Assembly (NCBI RefSeq): GCF_900163835.1
Contig: NZ_FUKR01000066.1
Span: 1-64,000 of the forward strand
Source of the DNA: Mycetocola reblochoni REB411
GTDB taxonomy: Bacteria; Actinomycetota; Actinomycetes; Actinomycetales; Microbacteriaceae
DNA: 64,000 nucleotides
Direction: 5' to 3'
Of the stretch, positions 34,345 through 43,991 are shown one piece after another (positions within the stretch are counted from its first letter, which is position 1; each line of letters starts with the position of its first letter). A program made the position numbers and the translations under genes. The notes below the pieces were generated by a model. The model was not told the origin of the DNA, made no database searches, and saw only the letters and a program-made list of their open reading frames with translations.

Positions 34345-35127
34345 TCAGCCGAGCGGGGGAGGGCTCGTCACGACGTGCGAGCCGACGGACGCCGCGCCGA
34401 GGATCCCCGCGTTGTTGCGGAACGTGGCCGGAACGATCGGAGCGGTCAGCGACAGCAGCGGGAGGAAGCTCTCGTGGTGCTTGGACACGCCGCCGCCGAC
34501 GACGATCAGGTCGGGAGAGAACAGCATCTCCAGCGTCGAGTAGTAGCGCTGCAGCCGCTGCGCCCACTCCGCCCAGTCCAGCCCCTCCCGCTCCTTCGCC
34601 GAGTAGGCCGCGGCCTGTTCGGCGTCGCCGCCGTCGATCTCCAGGTGACCGAGCTCCGTGTTGGGCACCAGCACGCCGTTGATGAGCAGCGCGGAGCCGA
34701 TCCCGGTGCCGAGGGTGGTGACGATCGTGACCCCTGCGGTCCCTCCGGCGGCGCCGTAGCTCAGCTCGGCGACCCCGGCGGCGTCGGCGTCGTTGAGGAT
34801 CGCGATCGGCCGGCCGAGGCGTCTCTCGAACAGCGACTGCGCGTCGAGGCCGATCCACTCGTCGGACACGTTCGCCGCCGACATCGTGCGGCCCGCCCTG
34901 ACGACGGCGGGGAAGCACACCCCGACGGAGTGGTCGCCCGCGGGCAGGCTGTCGACGATCGAGGCGACGACCTCGGCGATGTCGTCGGGGTGCCCGCCCT
35001 GCGGGGTGGGCAGCTTGACCCGGTCGCTGAGGAGTTCGCCGTGGACGACGTCGACGAGCGCGCCCTTGATGCCCGTCCCGCCGATGTCGATGCCGATGGC
35101 GGGGGCCTGCGTGCGTGCCTGTGCCAC
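34345..35127 (-). CDS. ppgK: Polyphosphate glucokinase (ROK family)
   Basis: The 260-residue kinase has the phosphate-binding loop GIDIGGTGIKGALVD near the N-terminus, LNDADAAGVAELSYG with the catalytic Asp, and TLGTGIGSALLINGVLVPN. Ending in LIVVGGGVSKHHESF, it matches the actinobacterial polyphosphate/ATP glucokinases, which phosphorylate glucose. GTG at 35127 has GGGAG nine bases upstream. It follows map by 5 bp, so the two form an operon. Confidence 0.93.
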   Translation of the reverse strand: MAQARTQAPAIGIDIGGTGIKGALVDVVHGELLSDRVKLPTPQGGHPDDIAEVVASIVDSLPAGDHSVGVCFPAVVRAGRTMSAANVSDEWIGLDAQSLFERRLGRPIAILNDADAAGVAELSYGAAGGTAGVTIVTTLGTGIGSALLINGVLVPNTELGHLEIDGGDAEQAAAYSAKEREGLDWAEWAQRLQRYYSTLEMLFSPDLIVVGGGVSKHHESFLPLLSLTAPIVPATFRNNAGILGAASVGSHVVTSPPPLG

Positions 35128-35132
35128 CTCGA

Positions 35133-36014
35133 TCAGCTCCCGACCGGGGTGGGAAGGGTGAGGATGTCCGCGCCGGTGTCGGTGACCACCAGGGTGTGCT
35201 CGAACTGGGCGGTGAGCGAGCGGTCCTTGGTGGTGACGGTCCAGTCGTCGGCCCACATGTCCCACTCGTGGGTGCCGAGCGTCAGCATCGGCTCAATCGT
35301 GAAGACCATGCCGGGGACCATCACGTCGCTGTACGCCGGCGCCGAGTCGTAGTGGGGGATGATGAGGCCCGAGTGGAAGGCCTCGCCCACCCCGTGACCG
35401 GTGAAGTCGCGGACGACGCCGTAGCCGAAGCGACGCGCGTAGGACTCGATGGTCCGGCCGATGACGTTGACCTCCCGGCCGGGGGCGACGGCCTTGATGC
35501 CGCGAAGCAGTGCCTGCTCGGTGCGGTTCACCAGGTCGAGCGTCTCCTGCGGCGCATCGCCGACGACGAAGGTGCGGTTGGAGTCGCCGTGCACGCCGTC
35601 GAGGTAGGCGGTGATGTCGATGTTGACGATGTCGCCGTCCTCGAGCACGGTGTCGTCCGGGATGCCGTGGCAGACGACCTCGTTGACGGAGGAGCAGATC
35701 GACTTCGGGTACCCCCGGTAGCCGAGCGTCGAGGGGTACGCGCCGTGCTCAACGACAAAGGCGTGGCCGATGGCGTCGAGCTCGTCGGTCGTGACGCCCG
35801 GCCGGACGTTCTCGCCGACGAGGGCGATCGCGTCGGCCGCGATCCGACCTGCCCGGCGGATCGCCTCGATGCGCTCCGCGGAGTAGACGTTGGAGCCGGT
35901 GTACGGAGCCGGGGCCGCCTTTCCGACGTACTCGGGTCGGACGATGCTCGGCGGGACGACGCGCAGCGGACCGACACGACCGGGTGTGAGGTGGCCGAGG
36001 GTATCTTTGGGCAT
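35133..36014 (-). CDS. map: Type I methionine aminopeptidase
   Basis: The 293-residue enzyme removes the initiator Met from new proteins. It has the metal-binding set [20 protein letters not shown] (two Asp), [13 protein letters not shown] (His), FTIEPML (Glu) and FEHTLVV (Glu). The N-terminal extension (about 40 residues) is normal for actinobacterial MapA-type proteins. It is the first gene of map-ppgK and has a leaderless-type promoter. Confidence 0.96.
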   Translation of the reverse strand: MPKDTLGHLTPGRVGPLRVVPPSIVRPEYVGKAAPAPYTGSNVYSAERIEAIRRAGRIAADAIALVGENVRPGVTTDELDAIGHAFVVEHGAYPSTLGYRGYPKSICSSVNEVVCHGIPDDTVLEDGDIVNIDITAYLDGVHGDSNRTFVVGDAPQETLDLVNRTEQALLRGIKAVAPGREVNVIGRTIESYARRFGYGVVRDFTGHGVGEAFHSGLIIPHYDSAPAYSDVMVPGMVFTIEPMLTLGTHEWDMWADDWTVTTKDRSLTAQFEHTLVVTDTGADILTLPTPVGS

Positions 36015-36020
36015 GACAGC

Positions 36021-36026
36021 AGACTA
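36021..36026 (-). promoter_or_regulatory. -10 element of map, leaderless type
   Basis: On the minus strand TAGTCT is followed by six bases (GCTGTC) and the map ATG at 36014. Confidence 0.45.
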
Positions 36027-36047
36027 ATCGACCCGAGAGGAGCCGCT

Positions 36048-36242
36048 GTGACCGCAGACGGAGAATACTCGTACTGGTACAACCTCACGTCCGGAGAGGT
36101 GGAGTACGGCCTCGTCTCGCCCGCCGTCGACCGTGCCGGGCCCTTCGCGACGCGCGAGGAGGCGGCCAGGGCGCCGGAGACCCTCGCCGAGAACTCGCGG
36201 CGCTGGGCGGAGGAGGACGCGAAGGAGTCCGGCGAGGACTGA
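36048..36242 (+). CDS. Small SPOR-domain-like protein
   Basis: The 64-residue acidic protein begins TADGEYSYWYNLTSGEVEYG and has RAGPFATREEAARAPETL, resembling short proteins annotated as SPOR-domain-containing in Microbacteriaceae. A GAGAGGAG SD precedes the GTG by six to seven bases. It is divergent from map. The role is unknown. Confidence 0.75.
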   Translation: MTADGEYSYWYNLTSGEVEYGLVSPAVDRAGPFATREEAARAPETLAENSRRWAEEDAKESGED

Positions 36243-36255
36243 AGCCGCGACTCGA

Positions 36256-36288
36256 CGCCCCCGCACGCCGATACGGCGTGCGGGGGCG
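36256..36288 (+). terminator. Hairpin terminator between SPOR-like gene and glnA2
   Basis: A 15-bp perfect GC-rich stem with a 3-nt ATA loop (36256-36270 with 36274-36288) lies directly behind the small gene. Confidence 0.75.
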
Positions 36289-36330
36289 CTAATCTGGGTG
36301 GACGTAGCGTCGGCAAGTGAGGAGAACTGA

Positions 36331-37668
36331 ATGGACAAGCAGCGCGACTTCGTGCTCCGCACCATCGAGGAGCGCGAGGTGAAGTTCATCCGCCTGTGGT
36401 TCACCGACGTCGTCGGCACGCTGAAGTCCGTTGCCATCGCCCCCGCTGAGGTGGAGGGCGCCTTCGCCGAGGGCCTCGGCTTCGACGGCTCGGCCATCGA
36501 GGGGATGACGCGGCGCTACGAGTCCGATCTGCTCGCCGTCCCCGACCCCAGCACCTTCCAGCTGCTGCCGTGGCGGGGCGACGTGCACCCGACAGCCCGC
36601 ATGTTCTGCGACGTCACCACGCCCGACGGCGAGCCGGCGATGTCCGACCCGCGGAACGTGCTCAAGCGCACGCTCGCGAAGGCCGCGTCCCAGGGCTACT
36701 CGTTCTACACCCATCCGGAGATCGAGTTCTACCTGTTGAAGTCGGCGGAGTTCGGCGATGCGGGTCCGGTCCCCGTCGACTCGGCCGGCTACTTCGACAA
36801 CGTCCCGGGCGGAACGGCGCACGACTTCCGGCGCAGCTCCGTGCGGATGCTGGAGGACCTCGGCATCTCCGTCGAGTTCAGCCACCACGAGGCGGGCCCC
36901 GGCCAGAACGAGATCGACCTCCGCTATGCCGACGCGCTCACCACGGCCGACAACATCATGACGTTCCGCACCGTCATCAAGGAGGTCGCGATCGAGCAGG
37001 GCGTCTACGCGACGTTCATGCCGAAGCCGCTCACCGATCAGCCCGGCTCGGGCATGCACACGCACCTGTCGCTGTTCGAGGGCGACACGAACGCCTTCTA
37101 CGAGGCGGGGGCCGAATACCAGCTCTCGCAGACCGGCCGGCAGTTCATCGCCGGGCTGCTCCGCCACGCGCACGAGATCGCCGCGGTGACCAACCAGTTC
37201 GTCAACTCCTACAAGCGCCTCTGGGGCGACGACGAGGCGCCCAGCTACGTGACCTGGGGCCACAACAACCGCTCCGCGCTCGTCCGCGTCCCCCTCTACA
37301 AGCCGGACAAGGGCGGCAGCGCCCGCGTCGAGTACCGTGCCATCGACTCCGCCGCGAACCCGTACCTGGCGTACGCATTGCTGCTCGCGGCCGGCCTCAA
37401 GGGCATCGAGGAGGGCTACGAGCTGCCCCCTGAGGCGGAGAACAACGTCTGGGAGCTCTCCGACGCCGAGCGCAGGGCGCTGGGCTACTCGCCGCTTCCC
37501 GCGAGCCTCGACCACGCGCTGGAGTACATGGAGTCCTCCGAGCTCGTCGCCGAGACGCTGGGGGAGCAGGTGTTCTCCTACGTCCTGGCCAACAAGCGCA
37601 GGGAGTGGCGCGAGTACCGCAGCCAGGTCACCCGCTACGAGCTGACGCAGAACCTCGGCATCCTCTAG
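36331..37668 (+). CDS. glnA2: Glutamine synthetase, GlnA2 type
   Basis: The 445-residue enzyme has the glutamine synthetase beta-grasp domain (LWFTDVVGTLKSVAI, GLGFDGSAIEG) and the catalytic domain (FYTHPEIEFYLL, PGQNEIDLRYA, KPLTDQPGSGMHTHLSLF, NNRSALVRVP). Size and place before glnE match GlnA2 of mycobacteria. At the position of the adenylylated Tyr it has Trp374 (NVWELSDAE), so GlnE should not control it. The ATG at 36331 follows an AGGAG site. The GlnA2 branch may serve special amines or cell-wall glutamine; this is unproven here. Confidence 0.94.
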   Translation: MDKQRDFVLRTIEEREVKFIRLWFTDVVGTLKSVAIAPAEVEGAFAEGLGFDGSAIEGMTRRYESDLLAVPDPSTFQLLPWRGDVHPTARMFCDVTTPDGEPAMSDPRNVLKRTLAKAASQGYSFYTHPEIEFYLLKSAEFGDAGPVPVDSAGYFDNVPGGTAHDFRRSSVRMLEDLGISVEFSHHEAGPGQNEIDLRYADALTTADNIMTFRTVIKEVAIEQGVYATFMPKPLTDQPGSGMHTHLSLFEGDTNAFYEAGAEYQLSQTGRQFIAGLLRHAHEIAAVTNQFVNSYKRLWGDDEAPSYVTWGHNNRSALVRVPLYKPDKGGSARVEYRAIDSAANPYLAYALLLAAGLKGIEEGYELPPEAENNVWELSDAERRALGYSPLPASLDHALEYMESSELVAETLGEQVFSYVLANKRREWREYRSQVTRYELTQNLGIL

Positions 37669-37671
37669 ACG

Positions 37672-40600
37672 ATGGCCCGTGATCCCGGGGTCCTCTCGGC
37701 CCTCGCCCGCTCGGGCTTCGCCTCGCTGAGCGCCTCCCGGCTCCGGCTCGAGGAGCTGAGGGACTGCGGCGTCGACGTGACGGAGTGGCTCGCCGACTTC
37801 CGCGCGGCCGCCGACCCGGACCAGGCTCTCGTGTGCCTGGCCGACCTGGCGTCGCGCGTCCCCGAGCACCTGGAGCCCGTCCTCGGCGACGAGCAGTGGC
37901 GAACGAACCTGCTCACCGTGCTCGGTGCCTCGCAGGGGCTGGGGGAGTTCCTCCTCCGACACCCCGACGAGCTCGCCGTGCTGCGCCGCACACCGGCGGT
38001 GCTTCCCTCCGCGGCGGCGATGACCTCGGCACTGGTCGACGCGGTGACGCTCGCGATCGACTCCGGCGACGACGCGGACGCGGACCGGATCGCGCTCGCC
38101 CTCCGCGTCGCGTACCGGCGTCAGCTCGCGCGGATCGCGGTGCACGACCTGAGGGCGCCAGAGCCGACGGCGGTCTTCGAAGAGGTGTCCGCCGCGCTGT
38201 CCGATCTGGCCGGTGCAGCGCTGGAGGGTGCACTCCTGGCCGCCAGGGCGATCATGGGCGCACACGGACCGTTCTCGGCGGACCAGGTCGCCGCCACCCG
38301 GCTCGCGATCATCGGAATGGGCAAGGCCGGTGCCCGCGAGCTGAACTACGTCAGCGATGTGGACGTCATCTACGTCGCCGAGTCCGCCGATGAGGAGCTC
38401 GTGTCCTCGGGCAGGGCCGTCGAGATCGGCACCCGGCTCGCGATGACGCTGATGCGCGTGATCAGCGAGACGGGCGTCGAGCCGGCGCTGTGGGAGGTCG
38501 ACCCGAACCTCCGGCCGGAGGGCAAGCAGGGCGCGCTCGTACGCACGCTCAGCTCCCACCTGGCGTACTACGAGCGCTGGGCCAAGGGCTGGGAGTTCCA
38601 GGCACTCATCAAGGCACGGCCACTGGCCGGCGACGGCGCGCTCGGCGAGGACTACGTCGCCGGCGTCGCCCCCTCGGTCTGGTCGAGCGCGGGCAGGGAG
38701 AACTTCGTCGAGCAGGCGCAGCACATGCGCGAGCGCGTCGCCGAGCACATCCCCGCCGATCAGCTCCACTACGAGATCAAGCTCGGACCGGGGGGACTCA
38801 GGGACGTCGAGTTCACGGTCCAGCTCCTGCAGCTGGTCCACGGCCAGACGGATCCCTCGGTGCGGCTGCGCGGAACGCTCGAGACCCTCGACGCGCTTGC
38901 GCGCGGCAGCTACATCGGCCGGGAGGAGGCGACGGCCTTCGCCGCCCACTACCGCTTCCTCCGCGTCATCGAGCACCGGCTTCAGCTGCAGCGGCTGCGA
39001 CGCACCCACCTCATGCCCAGGGACGAGGACGAGCTGCGCGTGCTCGCCCGCTCCACCCGGCTCGCCCCGACCGCGCAGGCGCTGGTGACGCGCTGGGAGT
39101 CGACGAAGGGTGAGGTCAGGAAGCTGCACCTGCGCTTGTTCTACCGTCCGCTGCTGTCCGCCGTGGCCGCGCTCAGGGAGGACGAGGTCAGGCTCACCAC
39201 CCCGCAGGCCGAGGGGCGGCTCGCGGCGATCGGCTTCCGCGACCCCGAGGGGGCGCTCAACCACATCAGGGCGCTGTCGTCAGGGGTGTCCCGGAGGGCG
39301 ACCATCCAGCGGACCCTGCTGCCGGTGATGCTCCGCTGGTTCGCGGAGGGAGCGGACCCGGACTACGGCCTGCTCGCGTTCCGGCGGCTGAGCGACAAGC
39401 TCGGCGGGACCCACTGGTACCTGCGGATGCTGCGCGACTCGTCCGGTGCCGCCGAGCGGCTCACCCACGCTCTGTCGACCTCGCGCTTCATCGGCGAGCT
39501 CCTCGACGTCGTCCCCGAGTCGGCGGCCTGGCTGGAGAGCAACAAGCAGCTCGAGGTCCGCCCGGCGGCCGCGCTGCGCTCGGAGGCGGCCGCGCTCGCG
39601 TTCCGGCACAGCGCCCTCGCCGACGCGGCGAAGGCGGTGCAGCGTCTGCGCCGGCGCGAGGTGCTGCGCATGGCGCTGGCCTCGGTCAGCTCCGTCCTCG
39701 ACGTCCGCGAGGTCGCGCGGGGCCTGACGGAGATCACCGAGGTCACGCTCTCCGTCCTGCTCGAGCGGATCAGGGCCGAGCTCGGAGCCGCCGAGGACGT
39801 GCTCGAGTTCGCCATCATCGGCATGGGCAGACTGGGGGGAGCGGAGACCGGCTTCGGCTCCGACGCCGACGTCCTGTACGTCTACCGTGCCGTCGACGAG
39901 GAGGTCGACGCCGGCGCGCTGGCCAGGCGCATCGTCACGGAGCTGCAGAACAGCGTGCAGGACCCACGGCTGCCCTTCGACCTGGACGCGGACCTGCGCC
40001 CCGAGGGCAAGAACGGCCCGCTGGCGCGCTCCCTGGAGGGCTACGCGAGCTACTACCGCCGCTGGTCGCTCACCTGGGAGGCCCAGGCGCTGCTGCGGGC
40101 GCGCGGCATCGCCGGGGACGAGAGCCTCATCGCCGACTTCGAGTCGCTGGCCGACACGGTGCGATACCCGGAGGCGATCGCCGAGAAGGACGTCAGGGAG
40201 GTCAAGCGGATCAAGGCGCGCGTCGAGAGCGAGCGCATGCCTCAGGGCGCCGACCCGCGTCGTCAGCTGAAGCTCGGCCGCGGTTCGCTGAGCGACGTGG
40301 AGTGGTTCGTCCAGCTCGTGCAGCTGCAGCACGCCCACGCGGTGCCCGAGCTGCGGACGACGAGCACGCTCGCTGCGCTCGATGCGGCGGCGGAGCACGG
40401 CCTGATCGCGGAGGACGACGCGGTCCTGCTCCGCGAGGCGTGGCTGCTGGCGTCGCGGCTGCGCTCGGCGAACATGCTGTGGCTGAACCGGGCGAGCGAC
40501 GTGCTGCCCTCCGACCGCGTCGCACTCGACGGCATCGCCCGCATCCTGGACTTCCCGCCGCGCTCCGCGAGCGTGCTGGAGGAGGAGTACCTCGCGGTGA

Positions 40601-40692
40601 CCCGGCGCGCCAGGCAGGTGTTCGAGGCCGGGTTCTACGGCGAACCGGTCAGCGAGAACCGGGGCGGCGCCCGGCGCATGTACGGCGGCTAG
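37672..40692 (+). CDS. glnE: Bifunctional glutamine synthetase adenylyltransferase/deadenylase
   Basis: The 1006-residue protein has two nucleotidyltransferase domains. The N-terminal deadenylylase-type domain carries GMGKAGARELNYVSDVDVIYV (near 220-235), each part matching the G-x-G and SD-x-D motifs. The C-terminal adenylylase-type domain carries GMGRLGGAETGFGSDADVLYV (near 718-735). Both keep the metal-binding aspartates. It starts 3 bp behind glnA2, so they are cotranscribed. Its target is GlnA1 (Tyr402), encoded convergently. Confidence 0.95.
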   Translation: MARDPGVLSALARSGFASLSASRLRLEELRDCGVDVTEWLADFRAAADPDQALVCLADLASRVPEHLEPVLGDEQWRTNLLTVLGASQGLGEFLLRHPDELAVLRRTPAVLPSAAAMTSALVDAVTLAIDSGDDADADRIALALRVAYRRQLARIAVHDLRAPEPTAVFEEVSAALSDLAGAALEGALLAARAIMGAHGPFSADQVAATRLAIIGMGKAGARELNYVSDVDVIYVAESADEELVSSGRAVEIGTRLAMTLMRVISETGVEPALWEVDPNLRPEGKQGALVRTLSSHLAYYERWAKGWEFQALIKARPLAGDGALGEDYVAGVAPSVWSSAGRENFVEQAQHMRERVAEHIPADQLHYEIKLGPGGLRDVEFTVQLLQLVHGQTDPSVRLRGTLETLDALARGSYIGREEATAFAAHYRFLRVIEHRLQLQRLRRTHLMPRDEDELRVLARSTRLAPTAQALVTRWESTKGEVRKLHLRLFYRPLLSAVAALREDEVRLTTPQAEGRLAAIGFRDPEGALNHIRALSSGVSRRATIQRTLLPVMLRWFAEGADPDYGLLAFRRLSDKLGGTHWYLRMLRDSSGAAERLTHALSTSRFIGELLDVVPESAAWLESNKQLEVRPAAALRSEAAALAFRHSALADAAKAVQRLRRREVLRMALASVSSVLDVREVARGLTEITEVTLSVLLERIRAELGAAEDVLEFAIIGMGRLGGAETGFGSDADVLYVYRAVDEEVDAGALARRIVTELQNSVQDPRLPFDLDADLRPEGKNGPLARSLEGYASYYRRWSLTWEAQALLRARGIAGDESLIADFESLADTVRYPEAIAEKDVREVKRIKARVESERMPQGADPRRQLKLGRGSLSDVEWFVQLVQLQHAHAVPELRTTSTLAALDAAAEHGLIAEDDAVLLREAWLLASRLRSANMLWLNRASDVLPSDRVALDGIARILDFPPRSASVLEEEYLAVTRRARQVFEAGFYGEPVSENRGGARRMYGG

Positions 40693-40765
40693 CGGCCGCG
40701 GTGGTTCGACCGGTCGGGGGCTCGCCCCTGGCAGTGCCCCTCACACGTGCGGGAGGCACACGGTT

Positions 40766-40800
40766 GCGGGCCCGCCCAGCGTGAGCTGGTGCGGGCCCGC
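40766..40800. terminator. Bidirectional terminator between glnE and glnA1
   Basis: A 10-bp GCGGGCCCGC stem (40766-40775 with 40791-40800) is extended by CCAGC/GCTGG around a GTGA loop. Confidence 0.8.
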
Positions 40801-40831
40801 AGCGTCCGGCTGGACGCGGTGATCGGTCGGA

Positions 40832-42256
40832 TCAGACGCCGTAGTACAGCTCGAACTCGAAGGGGTGCGGGCGCTGCGCCAGCGGCAGGATCTCGTTCTC
40901 GCGCTTATAGCTGACCCAGGTGTCGATGAGCTCCTGGGTGAACACGTTGCCCTCGAGCAGGAACTCGTGGTCGGCCTCGAGCGCCTGCAGCGCCTCCTCG
41001 AGGGTGCCGGGAACCTGGGGAATGCCCTTGGCCTCCTCGGGCGGCAGCTCGTAGAGGTCCTTGTCGACCGGCTCGTGCGGCTCGATGCGGTTCTTGATGC
41101 CGTCGAGGCCGGCCATCAGCTGCGCGGCGAAGGCGAGGTAGGGGTTACCGGAGGCGTCGGGCGCGCGGAACTCGATGCGCTTGGCCTTCGGGTTGGTGCC
41201 GGTGATCGGGATGCGGATCGCCGCGGAGCGGTTTCCGGCCGAGTACACCAGGTTGACCGGCGCCTCGAAGCCCTTCACCAGACGGTGGTAGGAGTTGATC
41301 GTCGGGTTCGTGAACGCGAGCACCGCGGGGGCGTGCTTGAGCAGGCCACCGATGTACCAGCGGGCGACGTCGGAGAGGCCGCCGTAGCCGTTCTCGTCGT
41401 AGAACAGCGGCTTGCCGTCGTTCCAGAGCGACTGGTGGGTGTGCATGCCCGAGCCGTTGTCACCGAACAGCGGCTTCGGCATGAAGGTGGCCGTCTTGCC
41501 CCACTGCTCCGCGGTGTTCTTGACGATGTACTTGAACTTGAGGATGTCGTCGGCCGAGTGGACCATCGTGTCGAAGCGGTAGTTGATCTCCGCCTGGCCG
41601 CCGGAGCCGACCTCGTGGTGTGCACGCTCCAGGATGAGGCCCGCGTCGATCAGCTTGAGGCTGATGTCGTCGCGGAGGTCCGCCTGCTTGTCGACGGGGC
41701 TGACGGGGAAGTAGCCGCCCTTGTAGGGGGTCTTGTTGCCGAGGTTGCCGCCGACCTCCTCGCGGCCGGTGTTCCACGCGCCCTCCTCGGAGTCGACGAT
41801 GTGGAACGACTGGTTCTGGGTCACCGAGTAGCGGACGTCGTCGAAGACGTAGAACTCCGCCTCGGGGGCGAAGAAGGCGGTGTCGGCGATGCCGGTGGAG
41901 GCGAGGTACTTCTCGGCCTTCTTGGCGACCTGGCGCGGGTCCTTGGAGTAGATCTCCCCGTTGCGCGGGTTGTAGATATCGAAGATGATGACCAGCGTGC
42001 GCTCGGCGCGGAAGGGGTCGACGTAGGCGGTGCTGACGTCGGGGATCAGCTGCATGTCCGACTCGTGGATGTTCGCGAAGCCCCGGATCGACGAACCGTC
42101 GAAGAGCTGGCCGACGGTGAAGAACTCCTCGTCGACCGTGGAGGCGGGGATGTTGAAGTGCTGCTGAACACCGGGGAGGTCCGTGAAGCGGATGTCGACG
42201 AACTTGACGTCCGTCTCCTTGATGAACGCGAGCACCTCTGACGAATCACTGAACAT
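40832..42256 (-). CDS. glnA: Type I glutamine synthetase GlnA1
   Basis: The 474-residue enzyme makes glutamine from glutamate, ammonia and ATP. It has [56 protein letters not shown] and NRSAAIRIP. The adenylylation site is DLYELPPEE with Tyr402, so GlnE can control it. A GlnR-type operator lies about 75-110 bp upstream. Length is normal for the main ammonia-assimilating form. Confidence 0.96.
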   Translation of the reverse strand: MFSDSSEVLAFIKETDVKFVDIRFTDLPGVQQHFNIPASTVDEEFFTVGQLFDGSSIRGFANIHESDMQLIPDVSTAYVDPFRAERTLVIIFDIYNPRNGEIYSKDPRQVAKKAEKYLASTGIADTAFFAPEAEFYVFDDVRYSVTQNQSFHIVDSEEGAWNTGREEVGGNLGNKTPYKGGYFPVSPVDKQADLRDDISLKLIDAGLILERAHHEVGSGGQAEINYRFDTMVHSADDILKFKYIVKNTAEQWGKTATFMPKPLFGDNGSGMHTHQSLWNDGKPLFYDENGYGGLSDVARWYIGGLLKHAPAVLAFTNPTINSYHRLVKGFEAPVNLVYSAGNRSAAIRIPITGTNPKAKRIEFRAPDASGNPYLAFAAQLMAGLDGIKNRIEPHEPVDKDLYELPPEEAKGIPQVPGTLEEALQALEADHEFLLEGNVFTQELIDTWVSYKRENEILPLAQRPHPFEFELYYGV

Positions 42257-42329
42257 GTGACGGGCTCCAATGCGGGGTTGGTACGGGTGGGCGCTGAGTT
42301 GCTACCGAACTCGAGCGTAGGGGGCCGGG

Positions 42330-42367
42330 ATTACCCGACCGTGACACCATTGTTTCACGCGTGTTAC
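42330..42367 (-). promoter_or_regulatory. GlnR box upstream of glnA1
   Basis: On the minus strand the order is GTAAC-N6-GAAAC-N6-GTCAC-N6-GTAAT, which agrees with the actinobacterial GlnR box (gTnAC-N6-GaAAC repeated). The spacing of six bases is exact at all three gaps. GlnR is the nitrogen response regulator; the site suggests nitrogen control of glnA1 and possibly of the divergent RDD gene. Confidence 0.75.
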
Positions 42368-42382
42368 AGCTCCGCGGGTCGG

Positions 42383-42388
42383 TAGACT
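42383..42388 (+). promoter_or_regulatory. -10 element of the RDD gene, leaderless type
   Basis: TAGACT is followed by six bases and the GTG at 42395. Confidence 0.45.
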
Positions 42389-42394
42389 GGCGCG

Positions 42395-42823
42395 GTGCCG
42401 AATTCGACCCAGCCCCCGCAGACCTTCGGTCAGCTTCCCCCGAGCACTTTCCCCGGTGAACGCCTCGGGCTGCCCGAGCACGGCCCCGGGAGCGTCGCGA
42501 GGGTGGGGCGCCGCTTTGCCGCCTACGGGATCGACGCGGTGCTGGCGTGGATCGTCTACTACGCCTTCTTCTACGAGAGCCCGTGGGCGTCGCTTCTCGT
42601 GTTCGCGGCGATGAACCTCGTGTTCATCCCGACGATCGGCGGCACGATCGGCCATCGCCTGATGGGCATGTTCGTCACCCCGCTCCGCGGCGGCTACGTC
42701 GGGCTTTGGCGACCGCTGGTGCGGACGGCTCTGCTGTGCCTGCTGCTGCCGGCACTCGTCTGGGACTCGGACCAGCGCGGCTTCCACGACAAGATCGCCG
42801 GCACGGTCCTTCTGCGCCGCTGA
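42395..42823 (+). CDS. RDD-family membrane protein
   Basis: The 142-residue protein has a Pro-rich N-terminal tail, then RRFAAYGIDAVLAWIVYYAF (RDD-type first helix; here the RDD triad is altered to Ile-Asp-Ala), a second helix and a third near PLVRTALLCLLLPALVW, ending DQRGFHDKIAGTVL, the typical RDD ending. The function is unknown. It is divergent from glnA1. Confidence 0.9.
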   Translation: MPNSTQPPQTFGQLPPSTFPGERLGLPEHGPGSVARVGRRFAAYGIDAVLAWIVYYAFFYESPWASLLVFAAMNLVFIPTIGGTIGHRLMGMFVTPLRGGYVGLWRPLVRTALLCLLLPALVWDSDQRGFHDKIAGTVLLRR

Positions 42824-43091
42824 CGGCGCCTTCCGGCCTTGTGCGCCGCCGACCGGTTCACCCGGCACCGTGCGCCGCCGACCGCCGACCGCCGACCGCC
42901 GTGCGCGGTAGCCTCCGCCGCTGGCTGTTGATCGCCGGCCACCCCGCCGAGCCGGGTGCGTGGGTGCCGGCGCAACAACCGCCGCGTGTCGGCGCAGCAC
43001 TGCCGGCATCAGACGACGGCGCCGTGCCCGCCCCGAGGGGTGGACACGGCACCGTGACGCCGCGGGAACGCCGCGACCTGTTATCCGCCGA
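42824..43091. other. GC-rich gap between convergent RDD and DUF4191 genes
   Basis: No gene is supported in these 268 bases. A short run of about three to four GCCGACC units lies at 42876-42900, and GCGCCGCCGACCG occurs twice (near 42843 and 42873). Several short inverted repeats could end transcription. Confidence 0.4.
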
Positions 43092-43808
43092 TCAGCGGCC
43101 GCGCTGTGGCCTGACCCTGTTCGGGTCCACGCCCTTGGGGATCGGCAGCTGCGTTCCGCCGAGCGACGAGAGCCTGTTGACGACGGCGAGCATCTCCGGC
43201 TTGGTCAGCTGCTTCTTGATCGACTTGATTCGCTTGGGGAGCCTGTGCAGCTCGACGGCGTCCTCGTCCGGTCCGACGTTGATCACCTCGACGGGGACGT
43301 TCGGCAGGATGCGCGCCAGCTTGCGCTTCTCCTCGGTCACGCTCCGCGACGTCCGCGAGCGCGGGCCCTCGGCCACGAGCACGACTCCGCCACGGCCGAC
43401 CGCGCGGTAGAGCGCGTCCTGCGTCTTCGGGTTGACGTGGACGGGCATCTCGCTTCCCCGCCAGCCGCGCGGGAGCGAGCCGCGGAACACGGCGCCGACG
43501 GCTCCGGGCTGGCCCTCGATCTGTCCGTAGGCCGCGCGTTCGGCCCGACGGCCGAGGATGATCATCGACACGAGCACGGCGAGCAGGACACCGCTCACGA
43601 TCCACAGGATCGTCCCGATGACGTTCCCGCGTGACAACCAGAGCGACAGTCCGACAGCGGCACCGATCGAGAGCGCGGCGCCGAGCACCATCCACCACAC
43701 CACGGCGGGGTCATGACGGCGGGTCATGCTGAAGACCTGCCTCATCTGGGCGATACGACCCGGCTCTTTCTGGGCTTTGGGGGTCTTCGTGGTGTCCTTG
43801 CGTGCCAT
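43092..43808 (-). CDS. DUF4191 membrane protein
   Basis: The 238-residue protein has a basic N-terminus (MARKDTTKTPKAQKEPGRI), two adjacent membrane helices (VVWWMVLGAALSIGAAVGLS; TILWIVSGVLLAVLVSMIIL) and a soluble domain (RGWRGSEMPVHVNPKTQDAL). DUF4191 proteins sit beside glnA and lipA genes in many actinobacteria. The function is unknown. It is divergent from the kinase-like gene. Confidence 0.92.
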   Translation of the reverse strand: MARKDTTKTPKAQKEPGRIAQMRQVFSMTRRHDPAVVWWMVLGAALSIGAAVGLSLWLSRGNVIGTILWIVSGVLLAVLVSMIILGRRAERAAYGQIEGQPGAVGAVFRGSLPRGWRGSEMPVHVNPKTQDALYRAVGRGGVVLVAEGPRSRTSRSVTEEKRKLARILPNVPVEVINVGPDEDAVELHRLPKRIKSIKKQLTKPEMLAVVNRLSSLGGTQLPIPKGVDPNRVRPQRGR

Positions 43809-43991
43809 GGCTAAAAGGATACCGTGACGCGAAGCGTCTTCGGGACACGGGGCGAGCGTCTCGCGCGGGAGCCCGTCCCGGCCGCTGTGCAGGACGGGAA
43901 CCTCGCCCTGCACAGCCCGCGACGACGGCGATGTCCAGCCGGATCGCGACTCTCGGCGACTGAGCGCGTCCGAGGTGCGACCATCCACGTC

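Noticed and set aside
36289-39264. Very long open frame (about 990 codons) on the minus strand
   Set aside because: It lies antisense to glnA2 and glnE, whose motifs are clear. Long antisense frames arise from strong GC bias at third positions.
42873-42900. CRISPR-like or minisatellite repeat
   Set aside because: The run is three to four 7-bp units with no spacers; it is a short GC-rich tandem repeat. No CRISPR array was seen in the window.
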